50,277 bases of DNA from a virus (IMGVR_UViG_3300001589_000012:5304-55580), one strand, 5' to 3'; shown: positions 1 to 6,606, counted from the stretch's first letter. Notes: generated by a model not told the origin, from the sequence alone. Made by a program: numbers and translations.

Positions 1-1
1 T

Positions 2-184
2 CTCGATCCCTCGACGGTTATGTACCTCGACACTTCCTTCAGCCAGAAGGACGAAGTGAAGAACCGTGGAGCGAAGTGGGACGATCAGCGTCGAAAGTGG
101 CATACCAATGCCGAGACCGTGAATCTGGATCCCGACTTCTGGAACCAGTTCAACCCCACCGCTGCGGAAACGTCGCCCTTCTGA
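2..184 (+). CDS. DUF5710-type domain protein, 5' end outside or at window edge
   Basis: The frame is open from base 2. It carries the compact DUF5710 pattern: YLDTSF, then KDEVKNRGAKWD, then RRKWHT, a short domain usually found at the C-terminus of phage and plasmid DNA-processing proteins or as a small stand-alone protein. An ATG at 20 would give 54 residues, but no Shine-Dalgarno precedes it in the 19 visible bases, so this is probably the tail of a longer gene. The stop is TGA at 182-184, followed within 14 bases by a tRNA. The biochemical role of the domain is not established. Confidence 0.65.
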   Translation, partial: LDPSTVMYLDTSFSQKDEVKNRGAKWDDQRRKWHTNAETVNLDPDFWNQFNPTAAETSPF

Positions 185-197
185 TCCTCCAACCCCC

Positions 198-270
198 GGT
201 CCTGTAACTCAGTTGGTAGAGTAGCGGCCTTTTAAGCCGACAGTCCTCGGTTCGAGCCCGAGCGGGACCA
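198..270 (+). tRNA. tRNA-Lys (UUU)
   Basis: The 73-nt cloverleaf has acceptor GGTCCTG pairing with CGGGACC, a D-loop with TTGGTAGA, anticodon loop CTTTTAA and T-loop TTCGAGC. The 3' CCA is not encoded. D-arm and anticodon arm are almost identical to the second Lys tRNA at 12732, while acceptor and T-stems differ. Confidence 0.95.
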
Positions 271-293
271 TTTCACTTCTCTTGGAGCATTCA

Positions 294-467
294 ATGCTGA
301 ATCCGTACATCGACGCATCATCCGACCCGACCCTCGATCCCGCGATCGAAGACAACTACGATGGATTGCCCATCGGCCAGATGGTCATCACCACTAATTG
401 CGATTGCTACCATTGTACTGGTATCGCCGAGCCGATCAACACTCACGAAGAGGACTTCGCCCTGTGA
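294..467 (+). CDS. small acidic protein, unknown
   Basis: A 57-residue acidic protein of unknown function. ATG 294 is preferred because GGAG at 284-287 lies at normal spacing; a TTG at 282 would overlap that site. It has a CDCYHC cluster (three Cys and one His near residue 40) that could bind a metal, but there is no second cluster. It follows tRNA-Lys by 23 bases and overlaps the next gene by four bases (GTGA), suggesting translational coupling. No family recognised. Confidence 0.7.
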   Translation: MLNPYIDASSDPTLDPAIEDNYDGLPIGQMVITTNCDCYHCTGIAEPINTHEEDFAL

Positions 468-727
468 AAGTAGATAACACTGCTGACATCTCCGATCAAT
501 TGAACGTCATGGTACAGATGATGGAAACCATCGACCCACAAGACCCCGAAGTACAAGCATTGAGCGATCGTGTCATCGATGCTAGCGTACAGATGGTGCA
601 GGTAGGGATGACTATTAGACTTCTCTCCCTAGTAGGGGAATCGTTCCTCACTGACACCGAAGAAGAAATCATTAGCGAATTTATTGAATGGGCCTCTGAT
701 ATCACTGACGCCCTCGAATCACTCTGA
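464..727 (+). CDS. small acidic helical protein, unknown
   Basis: An 87-residue protein starting at GTG 464, which overlaps the upstream TGA. An AAGAGG sequence about ten bases upstream is a plausible ribosome site. The product is rich in Asp, Glu, Met and Val, with a long predicted helical character and no Cys-based motif or membrane segment. An upstream ATG at 398 in the same frame would overlap the previous gene by 70 bases and is not favoured. No family recognised; it lies in a chain of small, probably early genes. Confidence 0.65.
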   Translation: MKVDNTADISDQLNVMVQMMETIDPQDPEVQALSDRVIDASVQMVQVGMTIRLLSLVGESFLTDTEEEIISEFIEWASDITDALESL

Positions 728-744
728 ACAAGGACAAGAATCAC

Positions 745-1149
745 ATGAACGAACAGAACAACAATACCAATCTCATGACCGACATCGATCCCTCCCTCTA
801 TACCAACCTCAAGGCGAAGCAGCAAGCATTCATTCGATGCATCGCCGAATCCATTGGTAGCATGACTACCACGGAGTTCTCCCGTAAGGATCTCAAGGTT
901 ATCGCCAACGATCATGGTATCGCATGGGCGCCTGCTTGGATCGTGAAGGACCAGAAGCGTGTTATCAAGCGTGGTTTGTATAGCGTGCCAGAACTCGCAT
1001 CGTATCGTAACATGAAGAACGAAGACGCACTAGAGTCTGATCACGTTACCATTGTCGAAGATGTCGCCGGCGAATGCTGCGAGGATGTGGTGGGTGATGC
1101 CGTCGATGTGCTGACGGATACCGTTCTCGGTCGAGCGATGACTGCCTAA
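745..1149 (+). CDS. hypothetical protein, possible DNA-binding N-terminal half
   Basis: A 134-residue protein. Residues about 20-75 (ending in a run with ARG-like helices, AWAPAWIVKD and KRGLYSVPEL) look like a small winged-helix or HTH-type module, and the remaining tail is acidic with repeated ED/DAV patterns. Start ATG 745 is preceded by AAGGA at 729-733. No catalytic motif is visible and no named family is recognised. It is the last gene before a 175-base intergenic stretch. Confidence 0.65.
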   Translation: MNEQNNNTNLMTDIDPSLYTNLKAKQQAFIRCIAESIGSMTTTEFSRKDLKVIANDHGIAWAPAWIVKDQKRVIKRGLYSVPELASYRNMKNEDALESDHVTIVEDVAGECCEDVVGDAVDVLTDTVLGRAMTA

Positions 1150-1324
1150 TACCATCCTAACAGTGCCACGCGATCTAGGTTCCCTAGCGGTTCCAGATCG
1201 CTAGCAGATCGGTCCCTATTTTCTTCTCGGAGGGATTCTCAGAAACTTTTACGGGACTCCAAATCCCAAAAATTCTCCGGGGATATTTTTCACCCCAAAT
1301 ACCTTTTTTCAAAGGGTTTTCGCA
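1150..1324 (+). other. intergenic region with hairpins, no clear promoter
   Basis: This 175-base gap contains an imperfect inverted repeat at about 1171-1201 (GCGATCT with a bulge, then GG, pairing with CCAGATCGC) and a GGGG/CCCC hairpin around 1279-1297. There is no T-run typical of a terminator and no TTGACA/TATAAT pair. Confidence 0.4.
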
Positions 1325-1522
1325 ATGATCGAAGATTTCGTAATCCAAACGGCACAGGATCGAATGATGGATGAATTGGCTCCGTATATTATCGTGGGAT
1401 TCCTCGCGGGTATCCTCTTCGTGTTCTATCATCTCTTCGAGCGTGTCGATCACACAATCGAGCGAAGAAAAGAAAGAAAGCGTAGTGGCGGAAGGAGAAT
1501 GATCAATGATCGCCGATATTGA
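1325..1522 (+). CDS. small single-span membrane protein, module A (holin candidate)
   Basis: A 65-residue protein with one hydrophobic segment at about residues 19-38, followed by a strongly basic tail (ERRKERKRSGGRR), so a probable N-out/C-in inner-membrane protein. It aligns along its whole core with the 50-residue protein at 5800: both begin MI(E/D), have an Ala/Met-rich amphipathic stretch, then P(Y/F)(I/L)IVG and a basic end. Both lie upstream of paralogous i-type lysozymes. A holin-like or other lysis role is inferred from that arrangement only. The ribosome site is weak (AAAGGG at 1310-1317). Confidence 0.75.
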   Translation: MIEDFVIQTAQDRMMDELAPYIIVGFLAGILFVFYHLFERVDHTIERRKERKRSGGRRMINDRRY

Positions 1523-1646
1523 ATCACAATTTACTGCGGAAATCATCATGAGTATCATTGTAATTTTCACCATGATCGGTTATACTATAATGAATCTGAT
1601 AGAAGATCAAATTGCCTTTCGACATTCACTCAAGGAAAACAAATGA
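1506..1646 (+). CDS. 46-residue single-span membrane protein
   Basis: ATG 1506 overlaps the upstream gene by 17 bases, with AGGAGAATG directly before it. The 46-residue product has a hydrophobic helix at about 12-31 rich in Ile and Met and a short charged tail. It overlaps the next gene by four bases (ATGA). No family recognised. It is one of three consecutive tiny membrane proteins (1325, 1506, 1643), a layout compatible with a lysis cluster. Confidence 0.6.
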   Translation: MIADIESQFTAEIIMSIIVIFTMIGYTIMNLIEDQIAFRHSLKENK

Positions 1647-1741
1647 CAGACAGCATCTCTCTTATTCTCAACACCGTTACCGTTTGTTTCTTGGTATTTA
1701 CCTTCCTCATTATCTGGTCTATGCGAAACGATAAGCCATGA
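1643..1741 (+). CDS. 32-residue membrane peptide
   Basis: The ATG at 1643 overlaps the previous TGA by four bases, and CAAGGAAAA upstream (about 1631-1639) is a usable ribosome site. The product is one hydrophobic helix (residues about 7-26) ending in RNDKP. It again overlaps the next start as ATGA. At this length coding status rests on the unbroken chain of ATGA couplings rather than on homology. Confidence 0.5.
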   Translation: MTDSISLILNTVTVCFLVFTFLIIWSMRNDKP

Positions 1742-2145
1742 AGAACGTGAAAAAGAATTACATTATCGGGTATCCCGCTTCGGGTTGTACGAAGGATGAG
1801 GGTCTCATGGTCGTCAACGCCATTCGATGGTTCCTGAACCGATACAACATGCAACTCAACGACTTCGATGGTGAACATGAGGACATCACGATCACCACGA
1901 ACGCCAGACAGTACAAGGATATCGAGTGTTACGGACAATGCTACGAGTGGGATCAGGGCGGTGTCGATTATGTGATTGACATTGCAGTCGATCAGTCGGT
2001 ACGCGATACGCTCGCTACGGTGTTCCACGAATGCGTACATCTGTGGCAGTGGGAACGCGGAACATGGAAGGGCGAAGGCGAACGTGAAGCGACTCAACTA
2101 CAATACGAACTGGCCGATGAATACTGGAGATGCGGCAATGTCTGA
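1738..2145 (+). CDS. mini zinc metallopeptidase-like protein (HExxH)
   Basis: A 135-residue soluble protein with a zincin signature HECVH at residues 97-101, set in a hydrophobic helix (LATVFHECVHLWQW) as in SprT/IrrE-type and other minimal metallopeptidases. A Glu-rich helix follows (EGEREATQLQYELADEYW), which could supply the third ligand. The length is about that of one catalytic domain, with no signal peptide. It is translationally coupled to a tiny membrane protein upstream and lies four genes before an i-type lysozyme. Substrate unknown; a role in lysis or in processing phage or host proteins is inference. Confidence 0.65.
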   Translation: MKNVKKNYIIGYPASGCTKDEGLMVVNAIRWFLNRYNMQLNDFDGEHEDITITTNARQYKDIECYGQCYEWDQGGVDYVIDIAVDQSVRDTLATVFHECVHLWQWERGTWKGEGEREATQLQYELADEYWRCGNV

Positions 2146-2290
2146 TATGACCAAAGAAGAAGCAATCGAACAGGCTCGACGTAACTACATGGAATTGTTC
2201 CATGATCAAGAGACTAAACTCTCGAACCTCTATGATGAGTGTGATGAGTTGGAAGAGGGCGATCTCGAAGAATATAGGATTGATGGATGA
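2138..2290 (+). CDS. small acidic coiled-coil protein
   Basis: A 50-residue, Glu/Asp-rich helical protein. ATG 2138 overlaps the metallopeptidase stop by eight bases; ATG 2147 three codons later is an alternative. GGAG at about 2125 serves as ribosome site. The downstream gene overlaps by four bases. No family recognised. Confidence 0.55.
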   Translation: MSDMTKEEAIEQARRNYMELFHDQETKLSNLYDECDELEEGDLEEYRIDG

Positions 2291-2373
2291 TGGAAGATCG
2301 ATATGAATCGGCGGACCTTCAGCGTGAACGCGATGAACAAGAACAAAAGAAAAAGGAACAGGAAAAGAAATGA
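2287..2373 (+). CDS. 28-residue Lys/Glu-rich peptide
   Basis: ATG 2287 overlaps the upstream TGA (ATGA), and the stop overlaps the lysozyme start at 2370 in the same way. The peptide is almost wholly charged (RERDEQEQKKKEQEKK) and probably one helix. It may chiefly provide translational coupling into the lysozyme gene. Very short, so called mainly from the overlap pattern. Confidence 0.45.
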   Translation: MMEDRYESADLQRERDEQEQKKKEQEKK

Positions 2374-2792
2374 TTGAATTCATTCTCCCGTGTGTTCTCG
2401 GTTATACGAACGTTCCTCCCGCCGATGATATGAGTATGGTACTCAACGCCATTCGGATTGTAGAGTCGAGTGGGGACGATCGTGCCGTCGGTGATGGTGG
2501 GAATGCGATTGGTGCTTTCCAGATCTGGGAAGTGTACTGGATGGATGCCACGGAGTTCTCAGGGATCAACGGCGAGTATCGAGATTGCTACGATCGAAAG
2601 TATGCGGAACGCATTGTGAAATCGTACATGAAACGATACGCTACCGAAAAGAGACTGGGAAGAAGTGTAACGGTGCAGGACATTGCACGCATTCACAATG
2701 GCGGGCCGAATGGTTATCGTAAGGATAGCACGCTCGGTTACTGGAAGAAGGTTAAGATTCAACTTCGCAAACTCGGATGGGATGGTAACTGA
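2370..2792 (+). CDS. i-type (destabilase-like) lysozyme, copy A
   Basis: A 140-residue muramidase-type protein expected to cleave the MurNAc-GlcNAc bond of peptidoglycan. The fold signature is the invertebrate-type lysozyme: AIRIVESSGD at residues 27-36 with the candidate catalytic Glu32 (the E of the family's VESG motif), GAFQIWEVYW, a YMKRY helix, then the hallmark ARIHNGGPNG and T-x2-YWKKV. The family's many disulfide Cys are mostly missing, as expected for an intracellular phage enzyme. The N-terminus is only mildly hydrophobic, unlike copy B at 6104, which has a clear signal peptide. The ATGA start overlaps the upstream gene. It is the last-but-one gene of the chain starting at 1325. Confidence 0.8.
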   Translation: MIEFILPCVLGYTNVPPADDMSMVLNAIRIVESSGDDRAVGDGGNAIGAFQIWEVYWMDATEFSGINGEYRDCYDRKYAERIVKSYMKRYATEKRLGRSVTVQDIARIHNGGPNGYRKDSTLGYWKKVKIQLRKLGWDGN

Positions 2793-2950
2793 TGGAAGAA
2801 CTGATCATTGAGCAGATTCGGCGGCATGAGGAAAGTATTATGCTGCTGAAAAAATTGCTGGCCGTGGAGAAAAAAAAGCGACCGGAGAAGAGATATGAGT
2901 GGGCAGAGAATGCATGGGGTCAACCGATCAGGGTAGAGAAAAAAGTTTGA
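2792..2950 (+). CDS. 52-residue basic helical protein
   Basis: The start ATG 2792 shares one base with the lysozyme stop (TGATG). The product has an amphipathic helix (residues 1-27) and a Lys/Arg-rich middle followed by a short aromatic stretch. No membrane span, no recognised family. It ends eight bases before the -35 box of the next promoter, so it closes this transcription unit by position. Confidence 0.6.
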   Translation: MEELIIEQIRRHEESIMLLKKLLAVEKKKRPEKRYEWAENAWGQPIRVEKKV

Positions 2951-2957
2951 ATGAGGG

Positions 2958-2985
2958 TTGACACCCTCGACAGTTAGTGTATAAT
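2958..2985 (+). promoter_or_regulatory. sigma70-type promoter P1
   Basis: TTGACA at 2958-2963 and TATAAT at 2980-2985, separated by 16 bases. Both boxes are perfect. It serves the ParB-like gene at 3058 with a leader of about 65 bases. Confidence 0.9.
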
Positions 2986-3057
2986 GATCACAGTTGTAAG
3001 GACGATCTCTCACACGTTGTGACAGACGGATCTAACGACAGAACATAGGAGACTCAA

Positions 3058-4101
3058 ATGAGTCAGACGAGTAAGAATTTTAGGATTCAGTTGGCTATCG
3101 ATAAGGGTGGAGTTACCTCGCATGGTATCCGAAAGTATAAGATTAAGGATATCTTTCGGGACAAAAAAACCAATGTACCACGAACAATCGCTGGTGGTGA
3201 AGATCTTGACAATAGGGCTCATATTAAAGACTCTATTGCGAACATTGGTTATATCGAGCGATCTAACCCACCAGTCGTATATCTAGATGAGAATGGCAAT
3301 CCTTGCCTGTTTGATGGTTTTCATAGCACGGACGCAGCCGAAGCCGTGGAGGGTGAAGACTATGAAATGAATTGTGAAGTGATTGAATTCCATAGCGATT
3401 TGGAAAAGAATATTCTCCAGCAGGCATTGAACATTGGTCTTCCATGTAAGGAACCCACAAAGGCGGAGATGGCTCTAAACCTTCAAGACCTTTGCGAGCA
3501 AGGTCTGATCGATAAGAACAACGACGCAGAGATTGATGCCGCGATTGATCAACTGTGTCCCGAACGAGGCGCTACCTTTAAGCGAGGTCTTCGGAACATG
3601 GTTAAGCGAGCAACGGGTGTTCCAGTTAAATTTAGGTCATGGGATGCCACAGAATCTAAGAAAATGTTGGCAAATCATGGTATCGGAACTGGCGGTAGTT
3701 GGAATGACAACAAGCAGGGTTACGAATCCGTCTTGAAGAATGCAACTGCATGGCGAGAGATGGGAAAGGCAGTTGCACGCTTTCGTAATGGTGATGTAAA
3801 CAAGGGAAACCCGACACATCGCCCGACTTACATGACCCTCGGTCTGGGCGGAGAACCAGCGGGAGGAAATTTCAAGAAGGGCCGCCACGGCGTAATAGAC
3901 GAGGCACAGGAAGTTTTTGATAACTACAAGTATTACTTCAACTGGTGTTTTGAACAAGGTAAGGAACCAGAACTTAGTGATATCGCACGATTCTCATATG
4001 TCTTGCCTCAAGATATGTCATGCGAACACGATAAGTCGCCTATTCCTATCGACGATCATACCAACATGATTCTCGAACAGCCGCCTGCGCCCGCAGAGTA
4101 A
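3058..4101 (+). CDS. ParB/sulfiredoxin-fold nuclease-like protein
   Basis: A 347-residue protein. Residues about 50-115 follow the ParB-like N-terminal pattern: a helix with HIKDSIANIGYIERSNPPVV, strand VYLDENGNP, then the phosphate-binding-like DGFHSTDAA, and a final strand. The rest is helical with a Gly-rich central stretch (TGGSWN, LGLGGEPAGGNF). Such domains in phages occur in DNA-binding regulators, nucleases and small-molecule kinases or ATPases, so the exact activity is open. AGGAG at 3047-3051 supports the start. It has its own promoter (2958) and a terminator (4136), making it a single-gene transcription unit, unusual in this window. No ParA partner is present. Confidence 0.65.
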   Translation: MSQTSKNFRIQLAIDKGGVTSHGIRKYKIKDIFRDKKTNVPRTIAGGEDLDNRAHIKDSIANIGYIERSNPPVVYLDENGNPCLFDGFHSTDAAEAVEGEDYEMNCEVIEFHSDLEKNILQQALNIGLPCKEPTKAEMALNLQDLCEQGLIDKNNDAEIDAAIDQLCPERGATFKRGLRNMVKRATGVPVKFRSWDATESKKMLANHGIGTGGSWNDNKQGYESVLKNATAWREMGKAVARFRNGDVNKGNPTHRPTYMTLGLGGEPAGGNFKKGRHGVIDEAQEVFDNYKYYFNWCFEQGKEPELSDIARFSYVLPQDMSCEHDKSPIPIDDHTNMILEQPPAPAE

Positions 4102-4135
4102 TCGATATTGGGTTGAATATTTGGTTGGACGGACG

Positions 4136-4161
4136 GGAGGGGCCTTCGGGCTCCTCCTTTT
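4136..4161 (+). terminator. intrinsic terminator after ParB-like gene
   Basis: A nine-base stem GGAGGGGCC/GGCTCCTCC with a stable TTCG tetraloop (one wobble pair), followed by TTTT at 4158-4161. Confidence 0.85.
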
Positions 4162-4220
4162 CGTCCGATAATGCCAGTCAAGCCAAAAACCCCCATTTTT
4201 CGTCAAATAGGCACTAAAAG

Positions 4221-4229
4221 TTATCCACA
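4221..4229 (+). promoter_or_regulatory. single DnaA-box match
   Basis: TTATCCACA at 4221-4229 matches the bacterial DnaA box exactly. It lies 36 bases upstream of the -35 box of the next promoter. Only one copy is seen, so replication or regulatory meaning is uncertain. Confidence 0.35.
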
Positions 4230-4265
4230 ATTTGTCCCCAATTTTGGGAATATTCCTTCAATGGG

Positions 4266-4293
4266 TTGCATTCCTGCCTGAGTATGGTATAAT
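4266..4293 (+). promoter_or_regulatory. sigma70-type promoter P2
   Basis: TTGCAT at 4266-4271 and TATAAT at 4288-4293 with a 16-base spacer. It drives the gene string 4342-6526, which ends at the terminator at 6553. Confidence 0.8.
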
Positions 4294-4341
4294 ATACATG
4301 TCCCAGCGGGGACGACTCACTGGTCCTAACGGAAACCAAAC

Positions 4342-4569
4342 ATGGACAACATCGTCAACTACTACCCGATCAACAACTTCCTCGAAGTCGTCGTCTGCGA
4401 CGACGATGGTACGCGAGTCTTCATGATCGTCAATACCGACAACGGTACAGAAGAGCAGATCTCTGAATCCGCTGCTCGTGCGTTCTGCATCAATCCCGAT
4501 TCCACCATCACCTATGAGAACTGGGAAGATTTCTGTGCCGCTAGCGGTATCTTCACGGAGGACAACTGA
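4342..4569 (+). CDS. hypothetical small acidic protein
   Basis: A 75-residue acidic protein and first gene of the P2 operon, with a leader of roughly 40 bases. It shows alternating hydrophobic strands (FLEVVVCDDDGTRVFMIV) and a C-terminal helix; no recognised domain. The ribosome site is weak (AACGGAAACC). The next gene starts one base after its stop. Confidence 0.75.
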   Translation: MDNIVNYYPINNFLEVVVCDDDGTRVFMIVNTDNGTEEQISESAARAFCINPDSTITYENWEDFCAASGIFTEDN

Positions 4570-4570
4570 T

Positions 4571-4861
4571 ATGAACGACCGACACAACCACCAGACCACT
4601 GCCGATGCCGTCGATCTGCGTCACTACATCAAGACGATCAACGCCGATGCCAAGGGTGGTTTCCTCCTCATCGATGATCTCGATCACTGGGCGGGATACG
4701 GGATCTACACCAAGGCGGACCTCGGCGACTATCTCTCCGATCTGCTGGTGATGCAGCAGCCGTACAATTCGTGCGACTCCAACGATGATGATTACATCTA
4801 CGATCCGCCCGAACCGACTTGGGACGCTGTGTCCCGCCACGACTCAAACGAAGGATGGTGA
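4571..4861 (+). CDS. hypothetical protein
   Basis: A 96-residue protein. ATG 4571 is chosen because GGAGG at 4557-4561 lies upstream and only one base separates it from the previous stop; an ATG at 4478 in frame would lie deep in that gene. The C-terminal third is rich in Asp, Asn and Pro (CDSNDDDYIYDPPEP), probably flexible. No family recognised. Confidence 0.7.
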   Translation: MNDRHNHQTTADAVDLRHYIKTINADAKGGFLLIDDLDHWAGYGIYTKADLGDYLSDLLVMQQPYNSCDSNDDDYIYDPPEPTWDAVSRHDSNEGW

Positions 4862-4866
4862 ACACC

Positions 4867-5202
4867 ATGACCGATACCGTACTACACCGAATTTCCGTCA
4901 CTGGCGTCATGGATCTCCTGATCACCAGCAACGGGTGCATCGACATCTTGGGCGGAGTGGACATTCAGTTCATGCTCAGCGTTCGAACGGGCGCCGGCGA
5001 AACGGTCGATTCCCCGATCTCGATGGAAGCGGCGAAAGAGATCTTTATGACGAATTGTGCTAGAGAACGAGAACACTGGACCGTAGAAAACCAGTGGCAC
5101 GAATGTTATAGGGATGCTGCATGTGCTGCCCGCGACCATCGTGAAAGAATTTCAAATAACAAGTCGGCCGACCAGGCATGGCGTGCGACTTACGACCTTT
5201 GA
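4867..5202 (+). CDS. hypothetical protein
   Basis: A 111-residue protein. ATG 4867 is preferred (AAGGATGG at 4851-4858); an in-frame GTG at 4858 overlapping the upstream TGA is a possible alternative. The N-terminal half is a probable beta sandwich (GGVDIQFMLSVRTG), the C-terminal half charged and helical with the pattern NCARERE and AACAARDH. No recognised family. Confidence 0.65.
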   Translation: MTDTVLHRISVTGVMDLLITSNGCIDILGGVDIQFMLSVRTGAGETVDSPISMEAAKEIFMTNCAREREHWTVENQWHECYRDAACAARDHRERISNNKSADQAWRATYDL

Positions 5203-5213
5203 GGAACCAACAA

Positions 5214-5459
5214 ATGCCACAGTACTATAACCCAGATGATTATGCCGCAGATACTCTTGATGCTGATCCCCGATCGGAACAGGATTTAGCATACTGGATC
5301 GTTGATGACGATGGCGTCGGTCGATGGAGCGATGATTGGGACGGTGAACTTTCCGACGAAGAATACCGTAAACTCCCGATCGAGGAACAGTCTATGGATG
5401 CGTTCGCTCCTGGCGTGGTAGATGGTTATGAACTGGAACTCGATGACTGCCCCTTTTGA
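5214..5459 (+). CDS. hypothetical very acidic protein
   Basis: An 81-residue, strongly acidic protein (about one third Asp plus Glu). ATG 5214 follows GAGGA at 5201-5205 with normal spacing. Small acidic phage proteins often mimic DNA or block host factors, but nothing specific supports that here. No recognised family. Confidence 0.7.
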   Translation: MPQYYNPDDYAADTLDADPRSEQDLAYWIVDDDGVGRWSDDWDGELSDEEYRKLPIEEQSMDAFAPGVVDGYELELDDCPF

Positions 5460-5469
5460 GGAAATGAAA

Positions 5470-5763
5470 ATGATTGATACCAGCATGACGTACAAATTCA
5501 ACGGCGTTGAAGCAGACGACAAGGCGCCCGATGGACCGAACCGGGGCGCTCGATACGCCACCGACTGGACAGTGGGCGAGGAGCGGTTCCGAGTCTCCTC
5601 GATCGAGAACCACTACACCACCGAAACGATGATTTTCCCCATCAAGGAGAACGGCGAGGTGGACTACGGCGAAGTCTGGGTCGATCGGGAGTACCGCACG
5701 AACGCCAGCCAGCACGCGAAATTTCTTCAGGAATTTCTTGAGAATCGCGGTCCCAACGGTTGA
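5470..5763 (+). CDS. hypothetical protein
   Basis: A 97-residue protein. GAGGA straddles the end of the upstream gene (5458-5462) and its distance favours ATG 5470 over ATG 5464. It shows a likely beta-rich core (RYATDWTVGEERFRVSSIENHY) and a C-terminal helix ending in FLENRGPNG. No family recognised. A 36-base gap leads to the second membrane-protein/lysozyme module. Confidence 0.7.
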   Translation: MIDTSMTYKFNGVEADDKAPDGPNRGARYATDWTVGEERFRVSSIENHYTTETMIFPIKENGEVDYGEVWVDREYRTNASQHAKFLQEFLENRGPNG

Positions 5764-5799
5764 CACCGTACCATTTTCCCCCGTTCAAGGATTGATCCG

Positions 5800-5952
5800 A
5801 TGATAGACTCACTTCTCGCCGATATGGCAAAGGATGCTCTCATGGCCGAAATCGTTCCGTTTCTTATTGTTGGTGCCATGTTTGGTACAATATATTTCTT
5901 GAACCACTGGTTCGCCCAGATCAACAAGGTATTGGATAGAAAGAAGAAGTGA
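5800..5952 (+). CDS. small single-span membrane protein, module B (holin candidate)
   Basis: A 50-residue protein with a hydrophobic segment at about residues 19-36 and a C-terminal DRKKK. It is homologous along its length to the protein at 1325: matching MI(D/E), an Ala/Met helix, then (V/A)P(F/Y)(L/I)IVG and an aromatic-His exit from the membrane. TCAAGGA at 5785-5791 is the ribosome site. The stop overlaps the next start by one base. Its repeated pairing with an i-type lysozyme makes a lysis function likely but unproven. Confidence 0.7.
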   Translation: MIDSLLADMAKDALMAEIVPFLIVGAMFGTIYFLNHWFAQINKVLDRKKK

Positions 5953-6107
5953 TGCAGAGAAAGCAGAAGGATGGATGGCGTGGTGATAAGGCTCGACCCA
6001 ACAACAGAGCCAAGACTTGGTCGTCGAAAGATCGTGATCCCAAGAGGGATCGTCGAAACTGGAGGAAGGACGCTCCTTCCTCCTCCGAAATCGTCTGGAT
6101 TGGATGA
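5952..6107 (+). CDS. 51-residue highly basic protein
   Basis: ATG 5952 shares a base with the upstream TGA, and its own TGA overlaps the lysozyme start at 6104. The product is dominated by Lys, Arg and Asp (for example KDRDPKRDRRNWRKD) with Trp residues, likely disordered and nucleic-acid or membrane-surface binding. No family recognised; module A has no direct equivalent. Confidence 0.55.
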   Translation: MQRKQKDGWRGDKARPNNRAKTWSSKDRDPKRDRRNWRKDAPSSSEIVWIG

Positions 6108-6526
6108 ACATGAAGACTTCTCTCTCGCTTCTCGCCGTTGGTATTCTTTGTTCGACTCTCGCTAATGCGGAGGTTCCTCGCCGACTCATGGATGCAATTC
6201 GCATCGTCGAGTCGGGTAATGATGACTCTGCGGTGGGTGACAATGGAAACGCCATCGGTCCGTATCAGATTTGGCGTTCCTATTGGAAGGATGCAGTACA
6301 ATTCGATAAGAGCATTGGTGGGAAGTACGAAGACTGTTTCAACCGTGAGTATTCCGAGAAGATCGTGAATGCCTATATGGATCGATACGCGATTGAGCGA
6401 CGACTGGGACGTACGGTTACGATGGAGGATATCGCTCGCATTCACAACGGCGGACCGAACGGTTATCGCAAGAAGGCTACACAGTCCTATTGGGAAAAGG
6501 TTCTCAATAATCTGAAAATCGATTGA
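6104..6526 (+). CDS. i-type (destabilase-like) lysozyme with signal peptide, copy B
   Basis: A 140-residue paralogue of the protein at 2370. It keeps AIRIVESGND with candidate catalytic Glu36, GPYQIWRSYW, YMDRY, ARIHNGGPNG and T-x2-YWEKV. The difference is the N-terminus: MKTSLSLLAV, then GILCSTLANA and EVP, a convincing Sec signal peptide cut after residue 22. So copy B can reach the periplasm without a holin, while copy A probably cannot. ATG 6104 overlaps the upstream stop; ATG 6110 is a slightly shorter alternative that also keeps the signal. It is the last gene before a terminator. Confidence 0.82.
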   Translation: MNMKTSLSLLAVGILCSTLANAEVPRRLMDAIRIVESGNDDSAVGDNGNAIGPYQIWRSYWKDAVQFDKSIGGKYEDCFNREYSEKIVNAYMDRYAIERRLGRTVTMEDIARIHNGGPNGYRKKATQSYWEKVLNNLKID

Positions 6527-6552
6527 ACTAAAACAAAATGATCCCCGTAGAG

Positions 6553-6576
6553 AGAGACGCGAAAGCGTCTCTTTTT
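6553..6576 (+). terminator. intrinsic terminator after lysozyme B
   Basis: AGAGACGC, GAAA tetraloop, GCGTCTCT, then five T. A perfect eight-base stem closes the P2 operon; the next -35 box begins three bases later. Confidence 0.92.
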
Positions 6577-6578
6577 AC

Positions 6579-6606
6579 TTGACAGATTTTAAAATGGTGT
6601 TATAAT
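6579..6606 (+). promoter_or_regulatory. sigma70-type promoter P3
   Basis: TTGACA 6579-6584, TATAAT 6601-6606, 16-base spacer. A CTAAATA sequence at 6632-6638, like the late motif of marine T4-like phages, lies just downstream and could give a second start. Confidence 0.88.

Noticed and set aside
5809-6445. Overlapping - strand frames (148 and 174 codons) opposite lysozyme B
   Set aside because: They lie antisense to a clear i-type lysozyme and show no family features.
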